A stretch of DNA of 64,000 bases from Elmis aenea (lineage: Eukaryota; Arthropoda; Insecta; Coleoptera; Elmidae), in NCBI GenBank assembly GCA_947652605.1, contig CANTFG010000322.1, positions 1 to 64,000 on the forward strand, given 5' to 3'. The stretch's first letter is position 1, and each line of letters begins with the position of its first letter. The translations under genes and the position numbers were made by a program. Positions 39,016-54,700 of this stretch are shown here, in pieces. A model generated the notes under the pieces. That model made no database searches and was not told the DNA's origin. It saw only the letters and a program-made list of their open reading frames with translations.

Positions 39016-39759
39016 AAATTCTGTTGTTATTGTTCTGAAATAAATACTCCAAAATATTATCAAATTATCAGAATTATTCAACCATAGGTGGCGCCACTAG
39101 TTACCTCTCACGTTTAAAAACTCACCTAGCCTAGGCTAGTCTTGTGTGCTCTTGAAAATACCAAAACGCGTGCCCAACAAAATGTAAATTGTTATATGTA
39201 ATTTACAACTAATTAACCGTTCAATAAATATTGTTCAGTTTTATTGTTCTGTTTTCTTTTTCCTCCGATAACCTAATCCAACTCTTAAGCAACAAATTCT
39301 AAACCATTCCTCTTTACGCTAAAAAAACACGCTATTGCCAACCCAAACAAAACTACTTCCACCCAAAATTTAAAAATACACACAATACCAACCTAAAAAT
39401 ACAAGGGGGTCACATCCTACAACTAGGACTCCGCTGGGCCCCATCCTACAGCTTAAAAAAACACGCTATTGCCAACCCAAACAAAACTACTTCTACCCAA
39501 AATTTAAAAATACACACAATACCAACCTAAAAATTTACCCGCCAAAAAATACAGGGGGGGCCACATCCTACAACTAGGACTCCGCTGGGCCCCATCCTAC
39601 AGCTTGGACTCCGCTGGGCCCCATCCTACAACTTAGCCTCGTGTAAACTTTGAGGTTTTTTTTTCACTAGGCCTCGCTACCGCCAACTGGGGCTCCACCC
39701 CCCAAACACTTTGAGGTTATGTTCAAGATTTGATCCCTCCCCTGCATAGTATAACTACT
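39016..39759. repeat. Polinton right TIR (744 bp)
   Basis: Inverted match to 20550-21293, same length. It ends CTGCATAGTATAACTACT. Identity begins at AAATTCTGTTGTTATTG, just past the terminal gene. The run of nine T/A residues and the GC-rich minisatellite agree with the left copy, indicating little time since insertion. Confidence 0.95.
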
Positions 39760-42700
39760 CTCAAGGAACATATGTATTAACTAAAGCACGGTATTTTTAG
39801 GAAATTATTAAAAATTAAAACCAGCTCATTGAAAGACATATGCAAAACAATTGTAATCATGTAAAGAGGCGATGGATAAACTGTTCCTGTGATATACAAA
39901 TCAATAATTAAAATTGTTCAGAAATAGTCGCTCAAGGAACATATGTATTAACTAAAGCACGGTATTTTTAGGAAATTATTAAAAATTAAAACCAGCTCAT
40001 TGAAAGACATATGCAAAACAATTGTATTCATGTAAAGAGGCGATGGATAAACTGTTCCTGTGATATACAAATCAATAATTAAAATTGTTACGAAATAGTC
40101 GCTCAAGAAACATATGTATTAACTAAAGCACGGTATTTTTAGGAAATTATTAAAAATTAAAACCAGCTCTTTGAAAGACATATGCAAAACAATTGTATTT
40201 ATGTAAAAAGGCGATGGATAAACTGTTCCTTTGATATACAAATCAATAATTAAAATTGTTCAGAAATAGTCGCTCAAGGAACATATGTATTAACTAAAGC
40301 ACGGTATTTTTAGGAAATTATTAAAAATTAAAACCAGCTCATTGAAAGACATATGCAAAACAATTGTATTCATGTAAAGAGGCGATGGATAAACTGTTCC
40401 TGTGATATAAAAATCAATAATTAAAATTGTTTCGAAATAGTTGCTCAAGGAACATATGTATTAACTAAAGCACGGTATTTTTAGGAAATTATTAAAAATT
40501 AAAACCAGCTCATTGAAAGACATATGCAAAACAATTGTATTCATGTAAATAGGCGATGGATAAACTGTTTCTGTGATATAAAAATCAATAATTAAAATTG
40601 TTTCGAAATAGTCGCTCAAGGAACATATGTATTAACTAAAGCACGGTATTTTTAGGAAATTATTAAAAATTAAAACCAGCTCATTGAAAGACATATGCAA
40701 AACAATTGTATTCATGTAAAGAGGCGATGGATAAACTGTTTCTGTGATATAAAAATCAATAATTAAAATTGTTTCGAAATAGTCGCTCAAGGAACATATG
40801 TATTAACTAAAGCACGGTATTTTTAGGAAATTATTAAAAATTAAAACCAGCTCATTGAAAGACATATGCAAAACAATTGTGTTCATGTAAAGAGGCGATG
40901 GATAAACTGTTTCTGTGATATAAAAATCAATAATTAAAATTGTTTCGAAATAGTTGCTCAAGGAACATATGTATTAACTAAAGCACGGTATTTTTAGGAA
41001 ATTATTAAAAATTAAAACCAGCTCATTGAAAGACATATGCAAAACAATTGTATTCATGTAAAGAGGCGATGGATAAACTGTTCCTGTGATATACAAATCA
41101 ATAATTAAAATTGTTTCAAAATAGTCGCTCAAGGAACATATGTATTAACTAAAGCACGGTATTTTTAGGAAATCATTAAAAATTAAAACCAGCTCATTGA
41201 AAGACATATGCAAAACAATTGTATTCATGTAAAGAGGCGATGGATAAACTGTTTCTGTGATATAAAAATCAATAATTAAAATTGTTTCGAAATAGTCGCT
41301 CAAAGAACATATGTATTAACTAAAGTATTTTTAGGAAATTATTAAAAATTAAAACCAGCTCATTGAAAGACATATGCAAAACAATTGTATTCATGTAAAG
41401 AGGCGATGGATAAACTGTTTCTGTGATATAAAAATCAATAATTAAAATTGTTTCGAAATAGTCGCTCAAAGAACATATGTATTAACTAAAGTATTTTTAG
41501 GAAATTATTAAAAATTAAAACCAGCTCATTGAAAGACATATGCAAAACAATTGTATTCATGTAAAGAGGCGATGGATAAACTGTTTCTGTGATATAAAAA
41601 TCAATAATTAAAATTGTTTCGAAATAGTCGCTCAAGGAACATATGTATTAACTAAAGCACGGTATTTTTAGGAAATTATTAAAAATTAAAACCAGCTCAT
41701 TGAAAGACATATGCAAAACAATTGTGTTCATGTAAAGAGGCGATGGATAAACTGTTTCTGTGATATAAAAATCAATAATTAAAATTGTTTCGAAATAGTT
41801 GCTCAAGGAACATATGTATTAACTAAAGCACGGTATTTTTAGGAAATTATTAAAAATTAAAACCAGCTCATTGAAAGACATATGCAAAACAATTGTATTC
41901 ATGTAAAGAGGCGATGGATAAACTGTTCCTGTGATATACAAATCAATAATTAAAATTGTTTCAAAATAGTCGCTCAAGGAACATATGTATTAACTAAAGC
42001 ACGGTATTTTTAGGAAATCATTAAAAATTAAAACCAGCTCATTGAAAGACATATGCAAAACAATTGTATTCATGTAAAGAGGCGATGGATAAACTGTTTC
42101 TGTGATATAAAAATCAATAATTAAAATTGTTTCGAAATAGTCGCTCAAAGAACATATGTATTAACTAAAGTATTTTTAGGAAATTATTGAAAATTAAAAC
42201 CAGCTCATTGAAAGACATATGCAAAACAATTGTATTCATGTAAAGAGGCGATGGATAAACTGTTTCTGTGATATAAAAATCAATAATTAAAATTGTTTCG
42301 AAATAGTCGCTCAAGGAACATATATATTAACTAAAGCACGGTATTTTTAGGAAATTATTAAAAATTAAAACCAGCTCATTGAAAGACATATGCAAAACAA
42401 TTGTATTCATGTAAAGAGGCGATGGATAAACTGTTTCTGTGATATAAAAATCAATAATTAAAATTGTTTCGAAATAGTCGCTCAAGGAACATATGTATTA
42501 ACTAAAGCACGGTATTTTTAGGAAATTATTAAAAATTAAAACCAGCTCATTGAAAGACATATGCAAAACAATTGTATTCATGTAAAGAGGCGATGGATAA
42601 ACTGTTCCTGTGATATACAAATCAATAATTAAAATTGTTCAGAAATAGTCGCTCAAGGAACATATGTATTAACTAAAGCACGGTATTTTTAGGAAATTAT

Positions 42701-45700
42701 TAAAAATTAAAACCAGCTCATTGAAAGACATATGCAAAACAATTGTATTCATGTAAAGAGGCGATGGATAAACTGTTCCTGTGATATACAAATCAATAAT
42801 TAAAATTGTTACGAAATAGTCGCTCAAGAAACATATGTATTAACTAAAGCACGGTATTTTTAGGAAATTATTAAAAATTAAAACCAGCTCTTTGAAAGAC
42901 ATATGCAAAACAATTGTATTTATGTAAAAAGGCGATGGATAAACTGTTCCTTTGATATACAAATCAATAATTAAAATTGTTCAGAAATAGTCGCTCAAGG
43001 AACATATGTATTAACTAAAGCACGGTATTTTTAGGAAATTATTAAAAATTAAAACCAGCTCATTGAAAGACATATGCAAAACAATTGTATTCATGTAAAA
43101 AGGCGATGGATAAACTGTTCCTGTGATATAAAAATCAATAATTAAAATTGTTTCGAAATAGTTGCTCAAGGAACATATGTATTAACTAAAGCACGGTATT
43201 TTTAGGAAATTATTAAAAATTAAAACCAGCTCATTGAAAGACATATGCAAAACAATTGTATTCATGTAAAGAGGCGATGGATAAACTGTTTCTGTGATAT
43301 AAAAATCAATAATTAAAATTGTTTAGAAATAGTCGCTCAAGGAACATATGTATTAACTAAAGCACGGTATTTTTAGGAAATTATTAAAAATTAAAACCAG
43401 CTCATTGAAAGACATATGCAAAACAATTGTATTCATGTAAAGAGGCGATGGATAAACTGTTTCTGTGATATAAAAATCAATAATTAAAATTGTTTCGAAA
43501 TAGTCGCTCAAGGAACATATGTATTAACTAAAGCACGGTATTTTTAGGAAATTATTAAAAATTAAAACCAGCTCATTGAAAGACATATGCAAAACAATTG
43601 TATTCATGTAAAGAGGCGATGGATAAACTGTTCCTGTGATATACAAATCAATAATTAAAATTGTTCAGAAATAGTCGCTCAAGGAACATATGTATTAACT
43701 AAAGCACGGTATTTTTAGGAAATTATTAAAAATTAAAACCAGCTCATTGAAAGACATATGCAAAACAATTGTATTCATGTAAAGAGGCGATGGATAAACT
43801 GTTTCTGTGATATAAAAATCAATAATTAAAATTGTTTCGAAATAGTTGCTCAAGGAACATATGTATTAACTAAAGCACGGTATTTTTAGGAAATTATTAA
43901 AAATTAAAACCAGCTCATTGAAAGACATATGCAAAACAATTGTATTCATGTAAAGAGGCGATGGATAAACTGTTCCTGTGATATACAAATCAATATTTAA
44001 AATTGTTTCAAAATAGTCGCTCAAGGAACATATGTATTAACTAAAGCACGGTATTTTTAGGAAATTATTAAAAATTAAAACCAGCTCATTGAAAGACATA
44101 TGCAAAACAATTGTATTCATGTAAAGAGGCGATGGATAAACTGTTTCTGTGATATGAAAATCAATAATTAAAATTGTTTCGAAATAGTCGCTCAAGGAAC
44201 ATATGTATTAACTAAAGCACGGTATTTTTAGGAAATTATTAAAAATTAAAACCAGCTCATTGAAAGACATATGCAAAACAATTGTATTCATGTAAAGAGG
44301 CGATGGATAAACTGTTTCTGTGATATAAAAATCAATAATTAAAATTGTTTCGAAATAGTCGCTCAAGGAACATATGTATTAACTAAAGCACGGTATTTTT
44401 AGGAATTTATTAAAAATTAAAACCAGCTTATTGAAAGACATATGCAAAACAATTGTATTCATGTAAAGAGGCGATGGATAAACTGTTTCTGTGATATAAA
44501 AATCAATAATTAAAATTGTTTCGAAATAGTCGCTCAAGGAACATATGTATTAACTAAAGCACGGTATTTTTAGGAAATTATTAAAAATTAAAACCAGCTC
44601 ATTGAAAGACATATGCAAAACAATTGAATTCATGTAAAGAGGCGATGGATAAACTGTTCCTGTGATATACAAATCAATAATTAAAATTGTTCAGAAATAG
44701 TCGCTCAAGGAACATGTGTATTAACTAAAGCACGGTATTTTTAGGAAATTATTAAAAATTAAAACCAGCTCATTGAAAGACATATGCAAAACAATTGTAT
44801 TCATGTAAAGAGGCGATGGATAAACTGTTCCTGTGATATACAAATCAATAATTAAAATTGTTCAGAAATAGTCGCTCAAGAAACATATGTATTAACTAAA
44901 GCACGGTATTTTTAGGAAATTATTAAAAATTAAAACCAGCTCTTTGAAAGACATATGCAAAACAATTGTATTTATGTAAAAAGGCGATGGATAAACTGTT
45001 CCTTTGATATACAAATCAATAATTAAAATTGTTCAGAAATAGTCGCTCAAGGAACATATGTATTAACTAAAGCACGGTATTTTTAGGAAATTATTAAAAA
45101 TTAAAACCAGCTCATTGAAAGACATATGCAAAACAATTGTGTTTATGTAAAGAGGCGATGGATAAACTGTTTCTGTGATATAAAAATCAATAATTAAAAT
45201 TGTTTCGAAATAGTTGCTCAAGGAACATATGTATTAACTAAAGCACGGTATTTTTAGGAAATTATTAAAAATTAAAACCAGCTCATTGAAAGACATATGC
45301 AAAACAATTGTATTCATGTAAAGAGGCGATGGATAAACTGTTCCTGTGATATACAAATCAATAATTAAAATTGTTTCAAAATAGTCGCTCAAGGAACATA
45401 TGTATTAACTAAAGCACGGTAATTTTAGGAAATTATTAAAAATTAAAACCAGCTCATTGAAAGACATATGCAAAACAATTGTATTCATGTAAAGAGGCGA
45501 TGGATAAACTGTTCCTGTGATATACAAATCAATAATTAAAATTGTTACGAAATAGTCGCTCAAGAAACATATGTATTAACTAAAGCACGGTATTTTTAGG
45601 AAATTATTAAAAATTAAAACCAGCTCTTTGAAAGACATATGCAAAACAATTGTATTCATGTAAAAAGGCGATGAATAAACTAATCCTTTGATATACAAAT

Positions 45701-48700
45701 CAATAATTAAAATTGTTCAGAAATAGTCGCTCAAGGAACATATGTATTAACTAAAGCACGGTATTTTTAGGAAATTATTAAAAATTAAAACCAGCTCATT
45801 GAAAGACATATGCAAAACAATTGTATTCATGTAAAGAGGCGATGGATAAACTGTTCCTGTGATATACAAATCAATAATTAAAATTGTTTCGAAATAGTCG
45901 CTCAAGGAACATATGTATTAACTAAAGCACGGTATTTTTAGGAAATTATTAAAAATTAAAACCAGCTCATTGAAAGACATATGCAAAACAATTGTATTCA
46001 TGTAAAGAGGCGATGGATAAACTGTTCCTGTGATATACAAATCAATAATTAAAATTGTTTAGAAATAGTCGCTCAAGGAACATATGTATTAACTAAAGCA
46101 CGGTATTTTTAGGAAATTATTAAAAATTAAAACCAGCTCATTGAAAGACATATGCAAAACAATTGTATTCATGTAAAGAGGCGATGGATAAACTGTTTCT
46201 GTGATATAAAAATCAATAATTAAAATTGTTTCGAAATAGTCGCTCAAGGAACATATGTATTAACTAAAGCACGGTATTTTTAGGAAATTATTAAAAATTA
46301 AAACCAGCTCATTGAAAGACATATGCAAAACAATTGTATTCATGTAAAGAGGCGATGGATAAACTGTTTCTGTGATATAAAAATCAATAATTAAAATTGT
46401 TTCGAAATAGTCGCTCAAGGAACATATGTATTAACTAAAGCACGGTATTTTTAGGAAATTATTAAAAATTAAAACCAGCTCATTAAAAGACATATGCAAA
46501 ACAATTGTATTCATGTAAAGAGGCGATGGATAAACTGTTTCTGTGATATAAAAATCAATAATTAAAATTGTTTCGAAATAGTCGCTCAAGGAACATATGT
46601 ATTAACTAAAGCACGGTATTTTTAGGAAATTATTAAAAATTAAAACCAGCTCATTGAAAGACATATGCAAAACAATTGTATTCATGTAAAGAGGCGATGG
46701 ATAAACTGTTCCTGTGATATACAAATCAATAATTAAAATTGTTCAGAAATAGTCGCTCAAGGAACATATGTATTAACTAAAGCACGGTATTTTTAGGAAA
46801 TTATTAAAAATTAAAACCAGCTCATTGAAAGACATATGCAAAACAATTGTATTCATGTAAAGAGGCGATGGATAAACTGTTCCTGTGATATACAAATCAA
46901 TAATTAAAATTGTTTAGAAATAGTCGCTCAAAAAACATATGTATTAACTAAAGCACGGTATTTTTAGGAAATTATTAAAAATTAAAACCAGCTCTTTGAA
47001 AGACATATGCAAAACAATTGTATTTATGTAAAAAGGCGATGGATAAACTGTTCCTTTGATATACAAATCAATAATTAAAATTGTTCAGAAATAGTCGCTC
47101 AAGGAACATATGTATTAACTAAAGCACGGTATTTTTAGGAAATTATTAAAAATTAAAACCAGCTCATTGAAAGACATATGCAAAACAATTGTGTTTATGT
47201 AAAGAGGCGATGGATAAACTGTTTCTGTGATATAAAAATCAATAATTAAAATTGTTTCGAAATAGTTGCTCAAGGAACATATGTATTAACTAAAGCACGG
47301 TATTTTTAGGAAATTATTAAAAATTAAAACCAGCTCATTGAAAGACATATGCAAAACAATTGTATTCATGTAAAGAGGCGATGGATAAACTGTTCCTGTG
47401 ATATACAAATCAATAATTAAAATTGTTTCAAAATAGTCGCTCAAGGAACATATGTATTAACTAAAGCACGGTAATTTTAGGAAATTATTAAAAATTAAAA
47501 CCAGCTCATTGAAAGACATATGCAAAACAATTGTATTCATGTAAAGAGGCGATGGATAAACTGTTCCTGTGATATACAAATCAATAATTAAAATTGTTAC
47601 GAAATAGTCGCTCAAGAAACATATGTATTAACTAAAGCACGGTATTTTTAGGAAATTATTAAAAATTAAAACCAGCTCTTTGAAAGACATATGCAAAACA
47701 ATTGTATTCATGTAAAAAGGCGATGAATAAACTAATCCTTTGATATACAAATCAATAATTAAAATTGTTTCGAAATAGTCGCTCAAGGAACATATGTATT
47801 AACTAAAGCACGGTATTTTTAGGAAATTATTAAAAATTAAAACCAGCTCATTGAAAGGCATATGCAAAACAATTGTATTCATGTAAAGAGGCGATGGATA
47901 AACTGTTTCTGTGATATAAAAATCAATAATTAAAATTGTTTCGAAATAGTCGCTTAAGGAACATATAAATTAACTAAAGCACGGTATTTTTAGGAAATTA
48001 TTAAAAATTAAAACCAGCTCATTGAAAGACATATGCAAAACAATTGTATTCATGTAAAGAGGCGATGGATAAACTGTTTCTGTGATATAAAAATCAATAA
48101 TTAAAATTGTTTCGAAATAGTCGCTCAAGGAACATATGTATTAACTAAAGCACGGTATTTTTAGGAAATTATTAAAAATTAAAACCAGCTCATTGAAAGA
48201 CATATGCAAAACAATTGTATTCATGTAAAGAGGCGATGGATAAACTGTTCCTGTGATATACAAATCAATAATTAAAATTCTTCAGAAATAGTCGCTCAAG
48301 GAACATATGTATTAACTAAAGCACGGTATTTTTAGGAAATTATTAAAAATTAAAACCAGCTCATTGAAAGACATATGCAAAACAATTGTATTCATGTAAA
48401 GAGGCGATGGATAAACTGTTCCTGTGATATACAAATTAATAATTAAAATTGTTTAGAAATAGTCGCTCAAGGAACATATGTATTAACTAAAGCACGGTAT
48501 TTTTAGGAAATTATTAAAAATTAAAACCAGCTCTTTGAAAGACATATGCAAAACAATTGTGTTCATGTAAAGAGGCGATGGATAAACTGTTTCTGTGATA
48601 TAAAAATCAATAATTAAAATTGTTTCGAAATAGTTGCTCAAGGAACATATGTATTAACTAAAGCACGGTATTTTTAGGAAATTATTAAAAATTAAAACCA

Positions 48701-51700
48701 GCTCATTGAAAGACATATGCAAAACAATTGTATTCATGTAAAGAGGCGATGGATAAACTGTTCCTGTGATATACAAATCAATAATTAAAATTGTTTCAAA
48801 ATAGTCGCTCAAGGAACATATGTATTAACTAAAGCACGGTAATTTTAGGAAATTATTAAAAATTAAAACCAGCTCATTGAAAGACATATGCAAAACAATT
48901 GTATTCATGTAAAGAGGCGATGGATAAACTGTTCCTGTGATATACAAATCAATAATTAAAATTGTTACGAAATAGTCGCTCAAGAAACATATGTATTAAC
49001 TAAAGCACGGTATTTTTAGGAAATTATTAAAAATTAAAACCAGCTCTTTGAAAGACATATGCAAAACAATTGTATTCATGTAAAAAGGCGATGAATAAAC
49101 TAATCCTTTGATATACAAATCAATAATTAAAATTGTTTCGAAATAGTCGCTCAAGGAACATATGTATTAACTAAAGCACGGTATTTTTAGGAAATTATTA
49201 AAAATTAAAACCAGCTCATTGAAAGGCATATGCAAAACAATTGTATTCATGTAAAGAGGCGATGGATAAACTGTTTCTGTGATATAAAAATCAATAATTA
49301 AAATTGTTTCGAAATAGTCGCTTAAGGAACATATAAATTAACTAAAGCACGGTATTTTTAGGAAATTATTAAAAATTAAAACCAGCTCATTGAAAGACAT
49401 ATGCAAAACAATTGTATTCATGTAAAGAGGCGATGGATAAACTGTTTCTGTGATATAAAAATCAATAATTAAAATTGTTTCGAAATAGTCGCTCAAGGAA
49501 CATATGTATTAACTAAAGCACGGTATTTTTAGGAAATTATTAAAAATTAAAACCAGCTCATTGAAAGACATATGCAAAACAATTGTATTCATGTAAAGAG
49601 GCGATGGATAAACTGTTCCTGTGATATACAAATCAATAATTAAAATTCTTCAGAAATAGTCGCTCAAGGAACATATGTATTAACTAAAGCACGGTATTTT
49701 TAGGAAATTATTAAAAATTAAAACCAGCTCATTGAAAGACATATGCAAAACAATTGTATTCATGTAAAGAGGCGATGGATAAACTGTTCCTGTGATATAC
49801 AAATTAATAATTAAAATTGTTTAGAAATAGTCGCTCAAGGAACATATGTATTAACTAAAGCACGGTATTTTTAGGAAATTATTAAAAATTAAAACCAGCT
49901 CTTTGAAAGACATATGCAAAACAATTGTGTTCATGTAAAGAGGCGATGGATAAACTGTTTCTGTGATATAAAAATCAATAATTAAAATTGTTTCGAAATA
50001 GTTGCTCAAGGAACATATGTATTAACTAAAGCACGGTATTTTTAGGAAATTATTAAAAATTAAAACCAGCTCATTGAAATACATATGCAAAACAATTGTA
50101 TTCATGTAAAAAGGCGATGAATAAACTAATCCTTTGATATACAAATCAATAATTAAAATTGTTTCGAAATAGTCGCTCAAGGAACATATGTATTAACTAA
50201 AGCACGGTATTTTTAGGAAATTATTAAAAATTAAAACCAGCTCATTGAAAGACATATGCAAAACAATTGTATTCATGTAAAGAGGCGATGGATAAACTGT
50301 TCCTGTGATATACAAATCAATAATTAAAATTGTTTCGAAATAGTCGCTCAAGGAACATATGTATTAACTAAAGCACGGTATTTTTAGGAAATTATTAAAA
50401 ATTAAAACCAGCTCATTGAAAGACATATGCAAAACAATTGTATTCATGTAAAGAGGCGATGGATAAACTGTTCCTGTGATATACAAATCAATAATTAAAA
50501 TTGTTTCGAAATAGTCGCTCAAGGAACATATGTATTAACTAAAGCACGGTATTTTTAGGAAATTATTAAAAATTAAAACCAGCTCATTGAAAGACATATG
50601 CAAAACAATTGTATTCATGTAAAGAGGCGATGGATAAACTGTTCCTGTGATATACAAATCAATAATTAAAATTGTTTAGAAATAGTCGCTCAAGGAACAT
50701 ATGTATTAACTAAAGCACGGTATTTTTAGGAAATTATTAAAAATTGAAACCAGCTCATTGAAAGACATATGCAAAACAATTGTATTCATGTCAAGAGGCG
50801 ATGGATAAACTGTTCCTTTGATATACAAATCTATAATTAAAATTGTTTCGAAATAATCGCTCAAGGAACATATGTATTAACTAAAGCACGGTATTTTTAG
50901 GAAATTATTAAAAATTAAAACCAGCTCATTGAAAGACATATGCAAAACAATTGTATTCATGTAAAGAGGCGATGGATAAACTGTTCCTGTGATATAAAAA
51001 TCAATAATTAAAATTGTTTCGAAATAGTTGCTCAAGGAACATATGTATTAACTAAAGCACGGTATTTTTAGGAAATTATTAAAAATTAAAACCAGCTCAT
51101 TGAAAGGCATATGCAAAACAATTGTATTCATGTAAAGAGGCGATGGATAAACTGTTTCTGTGATATAAAAATCAATAATTAAAATTGTTTCGAAATAGTC
51201 GCTCAAGGAACATATGTATTAACTAAAGCACGGTATTTTTAGGAAATTATTAAAAATTAAAACCAGCTCATTGAAAGACATATGCAAAACAATTGTATTC
51301 ATGTAAAGAGGCGATGGATAAACTGTTTCTGTGATATAAAAATCAATAATTAAAATTGTTTCGAAATAGTCGCTCAAGGAACATATGTATTAACTAAAGC
51401 ACGGTATTTTTAGGAAATTATTAAAAATTAAAACCAGCTCATTGAAAGACATATGCAAAACAATTGTATTCATGTAAAGAGGCGATGGATAAACTGTTCC
51501 TGTGATATACAAATCAATAATTAAAATTGTTCAGAAATAGTCGCTCAAGGAACATATGTATTAACTAAAGCACGGTATTTTTAGGAAATTATTAAAAATT
51601 AAAACCAGCTCATTGAAAGACATATGCAAAACAATTGTATTCATGTAAAGAGGCGATGGATAAACTGTTTCTGTGATATAAAAATCAATAATTAAAATTG

Positions 51701-54700
51701 TTTCGAAATAGTTGCTCAAGGAACATATGTATTAACTAAAGCACGGTATTTTTAGGAAATTATTAAAAATTAAAACCAGCTCATTGAAAGACATATGCAA
51801 AACAATTGTATTCATGTAAAGAGGCGATGGATAAACTGTTCCTGTGATATACAAATCAATATTTAAAATTGTTTCAAAATAGTCGCTCAAGGAACATATG
51901 TATTAACTAAAGCACGGTATTTTTAGGAAATCATTAAAAATTAAAACCAGCTCATTGAAAGACATATGCAAAACAATTGTATTCATGTAAAGAGGCGATG
52001 GATAAACTGTTTCTGTGATATGAAAATCAATAATTAAAATTGTTTCGAAATAGTCGCTCAAGGAACATATGTATTAACTAAAGCACGGTATTTTTAGGAA
52101 ATTATTAAAAATTAAAACCAGCTCATTGAAAGACATATGCAAAACAATTGTATTCATGTAAAGAGGCGATGGATAAACTGTTTCTGTGATATAAAAATCA
52201 ATAATTAAAATTGTTTCGAAATAGTCGCTCAAGGAACATATGTATTAACTAAAGCACGGTATTTTTAGGAATTTATTAAAAATTAAAACTAGCTCATTGA
52301 AAGACATATGCAAAACAATTGTATTCATGTAAAGAGGCGATGGATAAACTGTTTCTGTGATATAAAAATCAATAATTAAAATTGTTTCGAAATAGTCGCT
52401 CAAGGAACATATGTATTAACTAAAGCACGGTATTTTTAGGAAATTATTAAAAATTAAAACCAGCTCATTGAAAGACATATTCAAAACAATTGTATTCATG
52501 TAAAGAGGCGATGGATAAACTGTTCCTGTGATATACAAATCAATAATTAAAATTGTTCAGAAATAGTCGCTCAAGGAACATATGTATTAACTAAAGCACG
52601 GTATTTTTAGGAAATTATTAAAAATTAAAACCAGCTCATTGAAAGACATATGCAAAACAATTGTATTCATGTAAAGAGGCGATGGATAAACTGTTCCTGT
52701 GATATACAAATCAATAATTAAAATTGTTCAGAAATAGTCGCTCAAGAAACATATGTATTAACTAAAGCACGGTATTTTTAGGAAATTATTAAAAATTAAA
52801 ACCAGCTCTTTGAAAGACATATGCAAAACAATTGTATTTATGTAAAAAGGCGATGGATAAACTGTTCCTTTGATATACAAATCAATAATTAAAATTGTTC
52901 AGAAATAGTCGCTCAAGGAACATATGTATTAACTAAAGCACGGTATTTTTAGGAAATTATTAAAAATTAAAACCAGCTCATTGAAAGACATATGCAAAAC
53001 AATTGTGTTTATGTAAAGAGGCGATGGATAAACTGTTTCTGTGATATAAAAATCAATAATTAAAATTGTTTCGAAATAGTTGCTCAAGGAACATATGTAT
53101 TAACTAAAGCACGGTATTTTTAGGAAATTATTAAAAATTAAAACCAGCTCATTGAAAGACATATGCAAAACAATTGTATTCATGTAAAGAGGCGATGGAT
53201 AAACTGTTCCTGTGATATACAAATCAATAATTAAAATTGTTTCAAAATAGTCGCTCAAGGAACATATGTATTAACTAAAGCACGGTAATTTTAGGAAATT
53301 ATTAAAAATTAAAACCAGCTCATTGAAAGACATATGCAAAACAATTGTATTCATGTAAAGAGGCGATGGATAAACTGTTCCTGTGATATACAAATCAATA
53401 ATTAAAATTGTTACGAAATAGTCGCTCAAGAAACATATGTATTAACTAAAGCACGGTATTTTTAGGAAATTATTAAAAATTAAAACCAGCTCTTTGAAAG
53501 ACATATGCAAAACAATTGTATTCATGTAAAAAGGCGATGAATAAACTAATCCTTTGATATACAAATCAATAATTAAAATTGTTCAGAAATAGTCGCTCAA
53601 GGAACATATGTATTAACTAAAGCACGGTATTTTTAGGAAATTATTAAAAATTAAAACCAGCTCATTGAAAGACATATGCAAAACAATTGTATTCATGTAA
53701 AGAGGCGATGGATAAACTGTTCCTGTGATATACAAATCAATAATTAAAATTGTTTCGAAATAGTCGCTCAAGGAACATATGTATTAACTAAAGCACGGTA
53801 TTTTTAGGAAATTATTAAAAATTAAAACCAGCTCATTGAAAGACATATGCAAAACAATTGTATTCATGTAAAGAGGCGATGGATAAACTGTTCCTGTGAT
53901 ATACAAATCAATAATTAAAATTGTTTAGAAATAGTCGCTCAAGGAACATATGTATTAACTAAAGCACGGTATTTTTAGGAAATTATTAAAAATTAAAACC
54001 AGCTCATTGAAAGACATATGCAAAACAATTGTATTCATGTAAAGAGGCGATGGATAAACTGTTTCTGTGATATAAAAATCAATAATTAAAATTGTTTCGA
54101 AATAGTCGCTCAAGGAACATATGTATTAACTAAAGCACGGTATTTTTAGGAAATTATTAAAAATTAAAACCAGCTCATTGAAAGACATATGCAAAACAAT
54201 TGTATTCATGTAAAGAGGCGATGGATAAACTGTTTCTGTGATATAAAAATCAATAATTAAAATTGTTTCGAAATAGTCGCTCAAGGAACATATGTATTAA
54301 CTAAAGCACGGTATTTTTAGGAAATTATTAAAAATTAAAACCAGCTCATTGAAAGACATATGCAAAACAATTGTATTCATGTAAAGAGGCGATGGATAAA
54401 CTGTTTCTGTGATATAAAAATCAATAATTAAAATTGTTTCGAAATAGTCGCTCAAGGAACATATGTATTAACTAAAGCACGGTATTTTTAGGAAATTATT
54501 AAAAATTAAAACCAGCTCATTGAAAGACATATGCAAAACAATTGTATTCATGTAAAGAGGCGATGGATAAACTGTTCCTGTGATATACAAATCAATAATT
54601 AAAATTGTTCAGAAATAGTCGCTCAAGGAACATATGTATTAACTAAAGCACGGTATTTTTAGGAAATTATTAAAAATTAAAACCAGCTCATTGAAAGACA

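Larger units (their letters stand above)
20550..39759. mobile_element. Polinton/Maverick element (19.2 kb), apparently near complete
   Basis: The termini are inverted, start AGTAGTTATACTATGCAGG, and are flanked by a 6-bp duplication CTCAAG (20544-20549 and 39760-39765); excision in silico restores a normal satellite monomer. AG/CT ends with 6-bp duplications are characteristic of Polintons. Inside are the diagnostic genes: protein-primed PolB, chromodomain integrase, packaging ATPase, adenain-type protease, major and minor capsid proteins. The TIRs are of equal length and nearly identical, and every core ORF is open, so insertion looks recent. Confidence 0.97.
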
